Assembly: GCA_030761205.1 (NCBI GenBank)
Contig: JAULJL010000032.1
Coordinates: 6,267,134 to 6,331,133, forward strand
Direction of reading: 5' to 3'
DNA length: 64,000 bases
Origin: Fremontodendron californicum
Taxonomy: Eukaryota > Streptophyta > Magnoliopsida > Malvales > Malvaceae
The translations under genes were made by a program, and so were the position numbers. A model generated the notes under the pieces. The model did no database searches, was not told the DNA's origin, and saw only the letters and a program-made list of their open reading frames with translations. Position 1 is the stretch's first letter. Every line of letters starts with the position of its first letter. Below are positions 12,149 to 23,358 of this stretch, in pieces.

Positions 12149-12618
12149 TAAGGGTGTAATCGAGCCGAGTCGAGCTCAAGCAGTAAGAAATTCGAACTTG
12201 ACTCACAATTTGAGGCTTGAAACTTGGCTCAAGCGCGATCGAGCTTCATTTTTAAAGTTCGAATTAGATTCGAAATGAAAATCGAACTGCTCGTTTATCT
12301 AGTAAAAAATGAGCTCGATTCCAATGCTCAACTTTAAACTCAATTATTTGTGCTCGAGCTCGAGTTCGAATTGAGATTTTTTTTTAGTATTAGTTAAAAA
12401 TAAATATATATATATATATTAAAAATAAAATAAAATAAAATAAAAACTCAATTAAGCTCGCAAGTTACTTGAGTCAAGCATTCAAATATTTGAGTTCGGC
12501 TCGGCTCGGCTCGGCTCGCTCAGTTCGAGCTCGACTCAACAATAACCGAACCAAAATTGAGTTTCTTTTAACCGAACTCGAGTAGCTTATGAATACAGAT
12601 ATCTCGTTTACACCCCTA
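12149..12618. repeat. Dispersed GAGCTCGAG-rich repeat, full-length copy
   Basis: It starts TAAGGGTGTAATCGAGCC and ends CTCGTTTACACCCCTA (imperfect inverted ends). The interior is rich in GAGCTCGA and GGCTCGGCTC motifs. A truncated copy lies at 50270-50540. The layout suggests a non-autonomous DNA transposon; no clear target duplication was seen. Confidence 0.55.
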
Positions 12619-13007
12619 ATCAAACCCTTCAAAATATCAAACAAATCTTTAAACTTAATGAATAATCCAATTCATCTATAGATCTACTTGAAAGAGAAGA
12701 AGAGAAGAGGGAATAGTATTTGCATAGGAAAGATTTAAGAAAGTGAAAACTCCAGATTCCACATTTTTATTTTCAAAGTTCAAACAACAACTACTACTAC
12801 TGATCAGCCCCAATCATTCCATGTTGCCCATCAAAAAGGGAATGCCATGCCCCCACAGCCAGAAAAAAAAAAGAAAAGAAAAAAAAAAAAATTTGAACGG
12901 TCCATGTTAATGAGTTTTGATGGCAACCCCTTTTTCCTTTGTCCCTAAGTAGGCTCATTAAACACCCACCACCGATCTCTATGTCTATGGTGCCAGCAAA
13001 CAACAAC

Positions 13008-13050
13008 TCTCTCTCTCTCTCTCTCTTTCTTTTTCTTTTTCTTTTTCTCT
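13008..13050. repeat. (CT)n microsatellite with T-rich tail
   Basis: Uninterrupted CT dinucleotides pass into TTTCTTTTTC repeats. A noncoding simple repeat. Confidence 0.8.
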
Positions 13051-13259
13051 CTTATTAAAAAAGAGAGGAGGAAGAATGATCCACCTGTTTGTCAGTGACA
13101 ACTTACATTGGTTTGGGCAATGAACAGCAGCTGAGACCCACCACCTGGAACTGATTAGGTCTCCCCCCCCCCACAGTCTATTACGATTTACCCCCCTCCC
13201 CTGAAAAATCTTAATCATTGATAGCAGTAAAACCTTGAGATTCATGACACAACTTAGAA

Positions 13260-13570
13260 TCAGAATTAAGAATTTAAATTACGATTACGAATACATTTTC
13301 GATCACGTTGTATTTATTGTGATTGCGGATATAATGAATGTTATCGCGATCAATTACGATAAATATCGGTCATGAATATCAAAGGTGAAAAAAATCAAAA
13401 CCGCTAAATAACGATCATAACGTCGCGTTGCGACCACTATTTAAATCTATGATCGAAATAAAATTTTAGGGTTTTGGTTTTTTCTAGTATTAATATTTAT
13501 GTTGTAATAATATTTATTATATCCATAATTGTAATTAAAAATGCATTGATGCTCGTAATTTAAATCCTTG
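13260..13570. repeat. Dispersed repeat, copy related to 16960-17075
   Basis: The segment around 13296-13350 (CATTTTCGAT, GTATTTAT, GATATAATGAATGTTATC) recurs at 16995-17050 with the same order. A short palindromic relative with the pair GCGGTCATA / TATGACCG lies at 18720-18765. Probably remnants of one MITE family. The rest of 12619-14093 holds no gene apart from the 3' flank of the TCP gene. Confidence 0.45.
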
Positions 13571-14093
13571 CTCTTTACTAGCTACTACACAAACTTTATG
13601 ACCTTTTTACCACTGAGAGTGAAAGGAAAAGAAAAAAAAAATTATCAATTGCTGGTTAGGTAGAAGACTTATCATATCATATGGAAGGTATATAAGTAAA
13701 TTTTCTTTTTCCTCTCCAACATAATACATAAAGATTACATAAGTAATGCCTTTTTTGACCTCTTCGAAAAAGAATTGCACAAACAAATGATGAAATAAAA
13801 TTAATAGTGTAATAAACCAATATAAAAAACCCCAAAAACAAAATAGACTTTTAGTTTTTTTCAGTCAAACCAGCTAATACATAATGTCTTACTATCTCTC
13901 AAACCCTAAAAGAAAGAATCACATGATATTAATCACACCAAAAAATTAATTTTTCTTTTTTTGGGAATAATGAAAACTCAATTCTTCTTTTCTTTTTCTT
14001 TCAAAAGAGCAATCAAACCTCACGTGTGTGACACATGAAACTACACAACTGGTCAAAAGAAGCAAGGATGATGCATGGTGATGATCATGATCT

Positions 14094-15287
14094 CTACGAG
14101 TGATGATTAGTTGTATCATTTCGGTCATCACCGTCGCCACCTCCGCCATGATGTGAATGGGACCCGCTCGCTTGTGATTCCGATACGCCGGCGCCGGAGA
14201 CTTGCCAATAAGGATTCAATCCGGTTAACATATTTAAATGTCCACTTATGCCACTGGCACTTCCACCATCACCACCCCCATTAGTAACACTGCTTAAACC
14301 CAATTGTTGGCCTGGCAATAAGGCCATTGGAGCTGGAAAGTTCATGAAATGCAGCCCACTAGACATGTTACTCCTATACGAAGCAGTACTGTTATTAACT
14401 GAAGGAAATGTCCATATCGGGTCACCACTCATAAGTTGATTATTAGAATTAGTTACCATCCAAAAATTAGCTGGAACTTGACCATGACTTGCTGGAGTAG
14501 TTGCCCCCCCTGTGCTTGACTGCAACAAGTAACTACCCATTTGATGTTGTGAAGATAAATCTTGTTCGTGTCTTCTTTTCCTTCCTAGATTACCTTCTTC
14601 ACTAGTTTCTGATATTTCCAACGAATTACTATTGTCACGCAACTCTTGCTTAGCTTGGAGCATGGAATTCAAGTTACTACCAGATTGGAAGTTAAGAAAT
14701 GTTGGGGTTGTTTCTACTCCAATCCCGGGGAACAAACTTCTACGTTGTTGCATAGAGAAGTTGGAGTTGAAACCTGAGGATCGTAATTGAGAAGGAGCTG
14801 ACATGCTTGAGCCTGAGCTACGGAGAGAGATGTTGAGGGAAGTGAAGTTTGCTGGGATAGTGCCAGTGCCCGTGGCGGCGATCACAGCTGGTTCAGCTTG
14901 TTGGAGTAGCCACTCGATTGTTTCACCATCGGATTTGTGGCCTAGTTCACGAGTGAGTTGAAAAACCCTAGCCGCACAAAGAGCTGGCATGCGGATTCTA
15001 CGACCACGTCCATCCACCTTGGTGTGTCGGTCTTTGGTTGAAGTGCGTTTAGGGGGTGGTTTCTTGGAAGGTTCCAGGGAGATTTGGAGGCTTGAAACGG
15101 AACGACTTGTCTTGGCTTGATCGGCAGCTGAAGAGGCTGGGAGGGAAGGGAAAGGAGAGGAGGAACAAGGCAGCTGGTTATCTTCTTCTTTCTTCTCCAG
15201 CAATTGGAATGGGAAATTAGGGCGGTGGTGAAGGTGGTGGTGGCGGTGGTGGTGGAGTTGATGATCATCACTACCTCCTCCTTCCAT
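14094..15287 (-). CDS. TCP14: Class I TCP transcription factor, TCP14-like
   Basis: A single uninterrupted frame of 397 residues. The TCP domain spans about residues 80-136: basic region KDRHTKVDGRGRRIRMPALC, then helix-loop-helix QLTRELGHKSDGETIEWLLQ. The shorter basic region and the cysteine at residue 104 are class I (PCF) features. The His-rich N-terminus followed by HRPNFPFQLL, the block AATGTGTIPANFTSLNISLR after the domain, and distal blocks PANFWMV, GLHFMNFPAPMALLPGQQ and SQASGS match the TCP14/TCP15 group, closest to TCP14. Family members bind GTGGGNCC-type DNA in the nucleus and promote cell proliferation, germination and internode growth. Length and lack of introns fit the family. 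ATG at 15287 is preceded by an in-frame stop. TCP14 versus TCP15 needs a tree. Confidence 0.93.
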   Translation of the reverse strand: MEGGGSDDHQLHHHRHHHLHHRPNFPFQLLEKKEEDNQLPCSSSPFPSLPASSAADQAKTSRSVSSLQISLEPSKKPPPKRTSTKDRHTKVDGRGRRIRMPALCAARVFQLTRELGHKSDGETIEWLLQQAEPAVIAATGTGTIPANFTSLNISLRSSGSSMSAPSQLRSSGFNSNFSMQQRRSLFPGIGVETTPTFLNFQSGSNLNSMLQAKQELRDNSNSLEISETSEEGNLGRKRRHEQDLSSQHQMGSYLLQSSTGGATTPASHGQVPANFWMVTNSNNQLMSGDPIWTFPSVNNSTASYRSNMSSGLHFMNFPAPMALLPGQQLGLSSVTNGGGDGGSASGISGHLNMLTGLNPYWQVSGAGVSESQASGSHSHHGGGGDGDDRNDTTNHHS

Positions 15288-15859
15288 GATAGCATGAAAC
15301 TAGCTAGTAGGTTTGTTTTTCTTTATGACAGAGCCTAGCCTAGCCTAGGCCGAGCTAGCTACTTGTGGTGATCAATGAGGACTGGAGTCTTTAACTTAAA
15401 TCTTTTGGTGGCTCTTTTTTATCTTTTTTCTTTTGTGTAGACTAAATGTTTAGATCCTCTCCTCTCCTCTTTTGATTTTGCTTTCTTTCATCAAAATCTC
15501 CTCTTTTGGGGTTTAGGGAGGTTTCCTGAGAATTGATGTGTTTTGTTTGAGAGAGAGGATAAGGAAGAAGGCAAGCTTTAAGCAACAAAAGATAACGACT
15601 GAGAATTATATGGGTGAGCTTTATGGCTTTGTTGATGTCTTGGGAGGGAGGGTATTGATTTTCTTTTTTAATTTTGAAAAGAAATTAAAAAAAAAAATTG
15701 AAAATCTGGATTTTTGGTGTTTTTTTTTTTTTTTGTTCTGTAATTTATGTGAATCTGAGAGGGTCCTCTTTTTATTGTGGTTGGACAGAGCTTTTGGATC
15801 AGACTCCACGTGAGGTGCTCTTTTTTATCATTCAATCCATGAAGACAATGGTGGCCGAG

Positions 15860-15867
15860 GTGGGACC
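15860..15867 (+). promoter_or_regulatory. Class I TCP-type site upstream of the TCP gene
   Basis: GTGGGACC matches the class I TCP consensus GTGGGNCC. It lies about 570 bp upstream of the TCP14-like ATG. A weaker relative, TGGGACCC, is at 15924-15931. Autoregulation is an inference. The stretch between (15288-15859) is CT- and T-rich leader/promoter sequence. Confidence 0.35.
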
Positions 15868-15899
15868 CTATCCCAAGTCAAAAAGATAAAAAATAAAAT

Positions 15900-18775
15900 T
15901 GAGAGAAACGAAAGATGATCAAATGGGACCCATCTCATTCAAGTAATCATCTCATTTTGCCTTTGGCCCTTTCCCTTTGTTCTGCTGCCACCTTTGCTGC
16001 GGAACTTTGGGATTCCTCAAAGTTTGCCTTCCCCTCGGCCCTTTTCGTTAGGGTTAGAACTTAGAACATAGGGTTAAAAGGATTTCCCAAACATCAATTT
16101 CATTCATTCTTGGCCTCCTTTTCCTTGGGTTTTGCCAACAAATAAAAAGAAAACAAAGAGAGCAATCACTTTGAATTAAGATTTTTTTTATAAAAGAAAT
16201 CTTAATTTAAGATAAAAAAAAATATATATTACAGGGGTTAAAATTTAAATTACAAATTTATTAGATGTCATTTTTTTAAAAGTAATTATATAAATCAATT
16301 AAATTAATTTTCGGGTTAACCATTTTTTCCTCATTAGTTTTGATACAAAATAAGTCATAGTCTGAGAATAGTTTTTTTTTTTTTTTACAAATATTAAAAT
16401 TTGAATTTAGATTTATTGAATATTATTTTTTTTAAATAATTGTATAAACCAATTGAATTAAATTTCGGATTCATATTTTTTTCCTCGTTACATGTCCTCC
16501 CACGCGTCAAAAATTGTGATATGTTTGAAAGAAAAGAAAATTGCGTTTCTAATTAAATTCAACAATCGAAATTTCAGTTCTTCATGATTTGGGTAAACTG
16601 CTCCAACACAGGAACCAAGTTAAACTTGCAGCAGCAACCCATATATATACTGATCTCTGAAAAAGAAAACAGTAGTACATATATAATTTTATTTATTTGT
16701 TTTTTCTTTTTTGACACATTGAGGGGATTTTGAGAATTCGAAAATGGGATTATTCTTCTGAACCCCAAATGTAAAAAGCCTGTGTCAATCCCATAAACAT
16801 CGAAGCTGATGGATTCTTTGATCTGTTTTATTACCCTGAAAACGTTGCAATGATGATCCTACTACTGCATGGAATGGAAGGCAGGCAAAATCTAGCTAAA
16901 TCATTTTAATTAGTTGGAACTCCTTTAAGGCTCTCTTCACTGCTCCTGTCCCGACTTTCATTCATTTGAATTTGAACAAAATTGATTGTGCAAGCATTTT
17001 CGATTAGGTCGTATTTATCATGGTTATAGATATAATGAATGTTATCATAGTTATTATGATTATTACAGTCATAATTTTTTTTTTACTATGACTTATTTTT
17101 TTTTACTATGACTTATTTTTTTTTAATTCAATAAAAATAATTTATTAAATACAAAAAAAAAAAATGGTAATTAAATAATCCTTAAATTGGATACTTAGTA
17201 TGAAAAATCCAAGAATACTATTCGGTTGTCTCTAGAGTAGTGGACTAGTTTTATTTCTTTAAATGCAATCTGTCCCTTCCCATTATTTTCAAAGTCGTTA
17301 GCACCTGCTTCACTAAATTTGTTGATCAAAGTTTTTTCTCTTTTACTTTATATAGTAAGTAGGATAAATTTGTCACTAGGAAATGCTTTTGCGGGATTTA
17401 ATGTCAATCTTATATCTAGCTTTAATTAATAACTAGAAAATATCCGTGCTATGCAGCGGGTGGACTATGTTGAGAAAAAAAAAATCTTCATTATAAACCT
17501 CAGTTTTGAAATTATATAGTACGCATCTGTGTTAAAAATTGAAATTAGGAAGGGATAAATAAGTTTTTGGAATGAAAATAAGTAAGATGATTCGAATATT
17601 ATTAAAGAGAATTAATCGATAAACTTATTTCCCTAAGGTATCCGAATCTTGAATGCCTTGCATAAATTTTGTTCAGTATGAAATTTTATTTATGGCATTG
17701 GTGGACATCCTAAATCTTTATAGGATTTTGAATTTCGAGCGAAAATTTGCTTAATGCATTCGAATTCCATTGATCGGACATCCAAATGCTTATTTTGAAA
17801 ATTCAAAAAATGTTCGTTGGACATGTAACTTCATTCCAAAATGCTTCTTCATCAAAGACATGTTTAATCATAAAAGGGCATTTCTAATACTGATTGAGAG
17901 TCATAAATACTTTTATTTAAAGTTCATTTTACACAACTTTTCAGTTTTCATCCAATATCTTAAAAAATCATTTCTCTTATTTCATTTTCATTTTCTGGTT
18001 CAAGGTTCGTATGTGTTCAAAAAAATTGTTGAAGTGCAATATTAAATTTCCTTAATAGACATTGAATTTTAGGGATGATGTTTTCAAGAATTCATTTGCA
18101 TCATAAATATAGTGAAAAAACTATTATCTTAAAGAAAATTTTCTGAAAATGACTTACCTCTAAATTTTTTATTTCTTCATTTCTTCTTATTTATTTCTAT
18201 TTGATTGCATTAATCAAAACATTTTCATACAATATATAATTCTTGTCCTCTGCCTTTTGTAGGAGGAAATTAGAGAAAGAAAAATGAGAAAAGAAACAAA
18301 AAAAAAGGAAAAGAAATACATACTATTGTAATAGTAAAAAAATATATATCCTGGCCCATAACATAAGACATGACAACCACATAAAAGAAAAAAATAGTTA
18401 ATAATAAAATAGTAGTAGCAGTCTCTCTCTTTGTAATCTAGTGCTGAATTTAGTGATCTCATGCAAATATATGTGACTAAGATGTGAGGCAAATTCCACT
18501 GCCTCAAATGCGTGGGGTGGACTACTGTGCGGATACATGATCTGCTGGATGTGGTGCCAGCAGGGATGAACTAATAGTTGCCTGTGTCCCACCAAGTTCT
18601 GCCAAGAGCTATATGGGATGAGATCGAGGTGACTAATTAGCCCAATGTTGCCTTTTCTCAGACCACATGCCTTGCCATTTATCTATGCTGATCTGAAGAA
18701 TATAGTTTACCTGATTTAAATAGCGGTCATAATCCGATATTAAATATGACCGTTATTTTGCGGTTTTGACTTTTT
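15900..18775. other. Intergenic region; no gene recognised
   Basis: AT-rich sequence with poly-T runs and the repeat remnant at 16960-17075. The more complex patch at 18420-18700 has a 65-codon minus-strand open frame without homology that I can recognise. It could be a noncoding transcript or old gene debris. Confidence 0.4.
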
Positions 18776-20290
18776 TCTTTGGGTGTGCTTGTCTTGTGTT
18801 ATTTCAGTCCCATGAGCATAACAAGTTACAACCTCGTGCGCATCTTTGTTGCTTTCTAGGATATGGTATCGAACATAAAGGGTATAAGTGTTGGGATCCT
18901 ATCTCTAATCGCCTTCGCATTTCTTGACATGTCATTTTCTGGAAAAATATCATGTTTTCTTCATTATTTCGTTTTCATACCACTTCTCTATTACTTACTA
19001 ATATGTCTTATGAATTATTTCTAAATACTTTTGATGCACGTACAGAAACTTCCAATATTACGGTTCATCCTTCAGATTCTCTCCCAGATGATGGACCTGC
19101 ACCACCTTCCACCTTTGAATTGCCTGTTGAGTCAACATCCTGGTCTACAAGAGTAAGGGTACCCCCTGTACACCTTCTTGATTATCATTGTTATTCTACT
19201 ATTTCTACCTTATATGAGCCTCAATCCTATCGGGAGGCTAGTACTGACCCTCTTTGGCAGCAAGCTATGCAAGAAGAACTTCATGCTTTGGAAAACACTC
19301 ATACTTGGGATTTGGTTGATCCTCCTAAAGACAAAGCTCTTGTGGGATGTAAGTGGGTTTATAAAATCAAAACCAACTCAGACGGGACTATTGAATGATA
19401 CAAGGCTCGTCTTGTTGCTAAGGGATTCACACAGGAATATGGTATTGACTATGAAGAAACTTTTGCACCTGTTGCCCGTCTTACTTTTGTGCGTAGTTTA
19501 CTTGCTGTTGCTGCAGCCAAACAATGGCCTTTATATCAGATGGATGTTAAAAATGCATTTCTCAATGGAATTCTGGATGAAGAGGTTTACATGAAATCAC
19601 CTCCAGGTTATTCTCATCCTGCCAACAAAGTCTGTCGTTTCCGTCGAGCTTTATATGGCTTAAAATAGGCCCCTCGTGCTTGGTTTTCTACCTTCAGCAG
19701 TACTGTATGTGATTTAGGCTTCTCTTCGAGTGCATATGATTCTGCCCTCTTCATCCAGCAAACTGATCATGGTATTATTCTGCTTCTTCTTTATGTTGAT
19801 GACATGATCATTACTAGTAGTGATACTATTGGAATTTCCAAATTCAAGCAATTTCTTTGTAGCAAATTTGACATGAAAGATCTTGGTGTCTCAGTTATTT
19901 CTTGGGACTGGAGGTTACTTCTACATCCACTGGCTATTACTTGTCTCAGGCAAAATATGCCTCTGACCTTCTTTTTCGTTCAGGCATTATAGTTAATAAA
20001 ATTGCTTACACTCCTCTTGAACACAATGTGAAGTAGTCTCCCACTGATGGAACTCCTCTATCTGATCCCACTCTATATCGACAATTAGTTGGTAGTTTTG
20101 TTTATCTTACTGCAACTCGCCCTGACATCTCTTATGTTGTCTACATTGTTAGTCAGTTTATGGCTGCTCCAAGATATTTTCATCACGCAGCTGTTTTACA
20201 CATTCTTCGTTATTTATTGGCTGCTTGCAGTACTACTGACAATTGACTTGCATTTGCAAATATTGTGGCGGCATTCAATTCTGTAAAATC
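18776..20290 (+). pseudogene. Degenerate Ty1/copia polyprotein fragment (linker, reverse transcriptase, start of RNase H region)
   Basis: Translation in one frame gives post-integrase linker sequence (CCFLGYGIEHKGYKCWDPIS), then the copia RT region: WQQAMQEELHALENTHTWDL, GCKWVYKIKTNSDGTIE, YKARLVAKGFTQEYGIDYEE, QMDVKNAFLNG and the catalytic LLYVDDMIITS. The frame is broken by a TGA at about 18925 (RIS*HVIFW), a TGA at 19396-19398 (position of Arg in YKARL context) and a TAG in LK*APRAW (about 19666). Frameshifts follow after 19890 and the sequence stops near 20290. The gag, protease, most of integrase and both LTRs are missing. It cannot encode active protein. Confidence 0.9.
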
Positions 20291-20447
20291 AGTGGGATTA
20301 GTTAAGCAAATCCTAATCTCCTAATATTACTAGGTCAGGATGATGATGTTTGAAATATTATGTATTTTAAGTCAACTTAATTAAATCAGACTATTTTGTC
20401 ATATAGTTTTATTTTTATAATATGAAAATGAAAATGTGCTTTTACCC

Positions 20448-20552
20448 GTGAGCTCATAGTTCAACGGTACTGGTCCTACTGGAGTCGGTTTCAGAGTCCA
20501 GCATCTTGAATTGGAATCCAACCCTAATTCAAAAACAAAAACAAAAACAAAG
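20448..20552 (+). repeat. tRNA-derived SINE-like element
   Basis: A box A-like motif (AGCTCATAGTTCAACGG, near 20451) and a box B-like motif (near 20511, TTGGAATCCAACC) stand at tRNA spacing. They are followed by a CAAAAACAAAAACAAAAAC tail. This is the layout of plant SINEs. A second candidate is at 52480-52580. No target duplication was resolved. Confidence 0.5.
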
Positions 20553-23046
20553 TGCTTTTCTGAGCAGTATTTTTAAGCTTTGAAATTAGGGTCATCAGAT
20601 ATAAGATATATCAATTCTCTTCTTTCTTTTTTTTTTTTCAATTATTTTATGGGAAAAACGAAGCCAGAATATTAGTAGTAGACTTACTCATGTGTTGGGC
20701 CGAATCATAACTAGCCCGTAACCCGTTTTGCTAATTAAATAATATTAAAAAAATTAAAAAATATATTTTTTATATTAATATTTATATATTTTATTATTAA
20801 ATTTATTTTTTTAATTATATAAACGATGATCGGGTCGGGCCAAGCCGAACCGAGCTAAAATGAGAAAACTCTGCTTAGGCCATGTTCAATATAGACGAAT
20901 TGGATGGATTACCCAACCCTTTAAGTAAGTCTGATTAATAGAAACTAGAAAGTATTGTCAAAGTAGCCTAATGCGCATGATTTAATTTTGATTTTGGGCT
21001 GAATTCAAATCCACCAAATTAGGCTTGAACAAGCCTAATTAGTCAATTGTTCTTATATGGTTGTCAATATACTTGTTAATTCGTATATTTATATCGTGTC
21101 TATATTAATTTTATGTCATAATCGTATTTAAGGTATTATATATTTATATAAATTTTGATACATTAATAATTCGTGTGATATAAATTTTGAAATATTCATA
21201 ATTTTTGTCGTGTTCGTGTTATTTTTTGTGTCGTATCATATCATATTTTAATTATTTTTTTATATTGTGTTCGTGTCATGTCTTAAATTACCCTTTATTT
21301 CTCAAGCTTAATAAGAGAATTTGACATACAATAACAATGGGAAACTTGAAATCCGTTTAATAAAAAGCTTTGGTAATTACGTTTGAATATTTAGTTAATG
21401 ATAAATGTATGAAATTTTTATTTAAAGAGGTAAAATTTGAATTTTTTATTTTCAAATAAAAACATACATAATGTCTAGTATTAAAGAATTCTTTCTTTTT
21501 CCATTTCCTTTTCTTATTATACTCTCTGTTTTTTTTCTCTTTGTAAATTAAAAGCCGACTTTGTTTTTCCTTTAGTCTTTTTTGACTATGACAGTTATTA
21601 AGTAGAAAAAAATTGAAAAAAAAAAAATAAATTCATTAATTTTGGACAAGATATAAAAATAGGATACAAACAATTAAACATAACACGTTTAATAAATATG
21701 AAAATATAATATGATATATTTAAACATAATTAAAATGACACGTTTGATATCGTATCGTATTTAAGATTTTGATATATTTAATAATTTATATATTTTTATA
21801 TTTACATAATAAAAATAAAAAAAATACAAAATATAATACATAAATAAATTATTGATTTTACCCAGCCACAAGGAAGGGCAGCTGTCTACCCATCTTTATT
21901 GATGTTTTTCCTTCACCCAAAATTGCAAACAAAGGATTGTTGAAAGTAAGACGACAGTTGGAATCTTTGTATTCCTGGGGATGGATGGGGGGCCAAAAAG
22001 GAGGAGAATGGGGCTTAGCTTAGCTGACGCCATCCATTTTCTCAAGAAATTTCAAAGAAACAAAAGTAGTAGTAGTTGCCAGTTGGGTCACATCATTTCC
22101 CTCACTTTTTGGGCCAATCCCTCCAATTTTTTTTTTTTTTTTTCAATTAGATATATATTATTTTATTTTTAAAATTATATTACTAAAGATTTTCATTATC
22201 TATCCATATGCAATCCAAACATCCAATCCTTTCCTCAAATTTTTATTTTGTTATTTTTTCCAATTGGATATATTTGGATATTTTTTAATTAGTCAATTAT
22301 CACATTGCTGCCAAACTAGATTGATGAATGGCGATTCATATATTTGTATTATATATTTTTTTTATAATCGTATTTAAAATATTTTATATTTTATATAAAT
22401 TTTAGTGTGTTAATAATTTACGTTATATAAATTTTTGATATGTTTGTATATTTATATCATATCTGTATTTTTTTCATCTCGTATTTTAATTATTTTTTTC
22501 ATGTCATGTTCGTGTTCAATATTATCAAATCTATAAAAACATGATGTAAAGGCCTGATATAGTATAGAAAAATCAGTTTGGACTTAGATTTTTGTGATTT
22601 TTATCAATCTACAACAACAAAACTCATTGTTGAATTGGTTGCCATAACTAGACCTAACAATTCGTATGTTAGTATCATATTCGTGTATTTTATCATGTCT
22701 TTAATCGTGTTTAAAATATTTTATATTTATATAAACTTTAATACGTTAATAATTCGTATTATATAAATTTTAAGACATTCGTGTATTCAATTATTTTGTT
22801 AATAATTTGTATTATATAAATTTTAAGACATTCGTATATTCATATTATTTTGTTATGTCATAATAGTTTCATATCCAATGTTGCAGTTTTACATAACTCA
22901 TGGCTCTTGTAATTGTTTTGGCAAACAACAGTCAGAGCAGGCTTCAGTTCATTATAGAAACAATCACTAAATAAGGCTCAAGATGTCAGCTCAATGCCGA
23001 CAGCTATATTCGGCATTTACTCTTTCTTCTAATTAATGGAATTTAA
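20553..23046. other. Intergenic AT-rich region; no gene recognised
   Basis: It contains several relatives of the TCGTGT/ATTTATAT repeat (21050-21300, 21680-21800, 22340-22530, 22640-22870) and poly-A/T runs. The more complex patch 21860-22110 shows no exon structure. The last few hundred bases before 23359 are probably the 3'UTR and terminator of the NRP gene. Confidence 0.45.
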
Positions 23047-23160
23047 ACAAAAATATAGATAAAAACATGCCTTCCCAAAAGGGAGGAAACCAGAAAAACA
23101 AAAACATAGATAAAAACATGCCTTCCCATAAGGGAGGAAACCAGAAAAACAAAAACATAG
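23047..23160. repeat. Two tandem 51-bp units with a hairpin in the NRP 3' flank
   Basis: The unit containing AACATGCCTTCCC, then AAGGGAGGAAACC, occurs twice at a 51-bp period, with one difference (CCCAAAAGGG versus CCCATAAGGG). Each unit has an inverted repeat CCTTCCC/GGGAGG, so the transcript would carry two adjacent short hairpins. It lies 199 bp downstream of the NRP stop codon, probably inside the 3'UTR. Confidence 0.8.
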
Positions 23161-23358
23161 AAAAAGATCAAAAAGAAATGAGTCAGAGCTATGCTGACAA
23201 TAAATGCCAGTTGCTTGTACAGCAAAGAAAGCTATCTTAAAGATGGTCATCTTCCCCATAACCTTACTTAGCAACCACTATGAGACAACTTTACACAAGC
23301 TCTTACTAAAGCAAGGCAAGCAAGCAACTAAGATAATTAAGGCCAGAAGTGATTTTAG

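Noticed and set aside
12797..13245. Two overlapping minus-strand frames (69 and 86 codons)
   Set aside because: They run across a CT microsatellite and poly-A tracts, with low-complexity translation and no homology I recognise.
14248..14439. Plus-strand 63-codon frame inside the TCP gene
   Set aside because: Antisense shadow of the well-supported TCP14-like coding sequence.
18214..18595. Overlapping minus-strand frames of 65 and 97 codons
   Set aside because: No recognisable family, no splice partners, and the second half is AT-rich low complexity. I considered a miRNA precursor but matched no mature sequence I know.
23029..23274. 81-codon minus-strand frame with a repeated FCFSGFLPYGKACFYLC-like unit
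   Set aside because: It is the translation of the 51-bp tandem repeat in the NRP 3' flank, downstream of the NRP stop.
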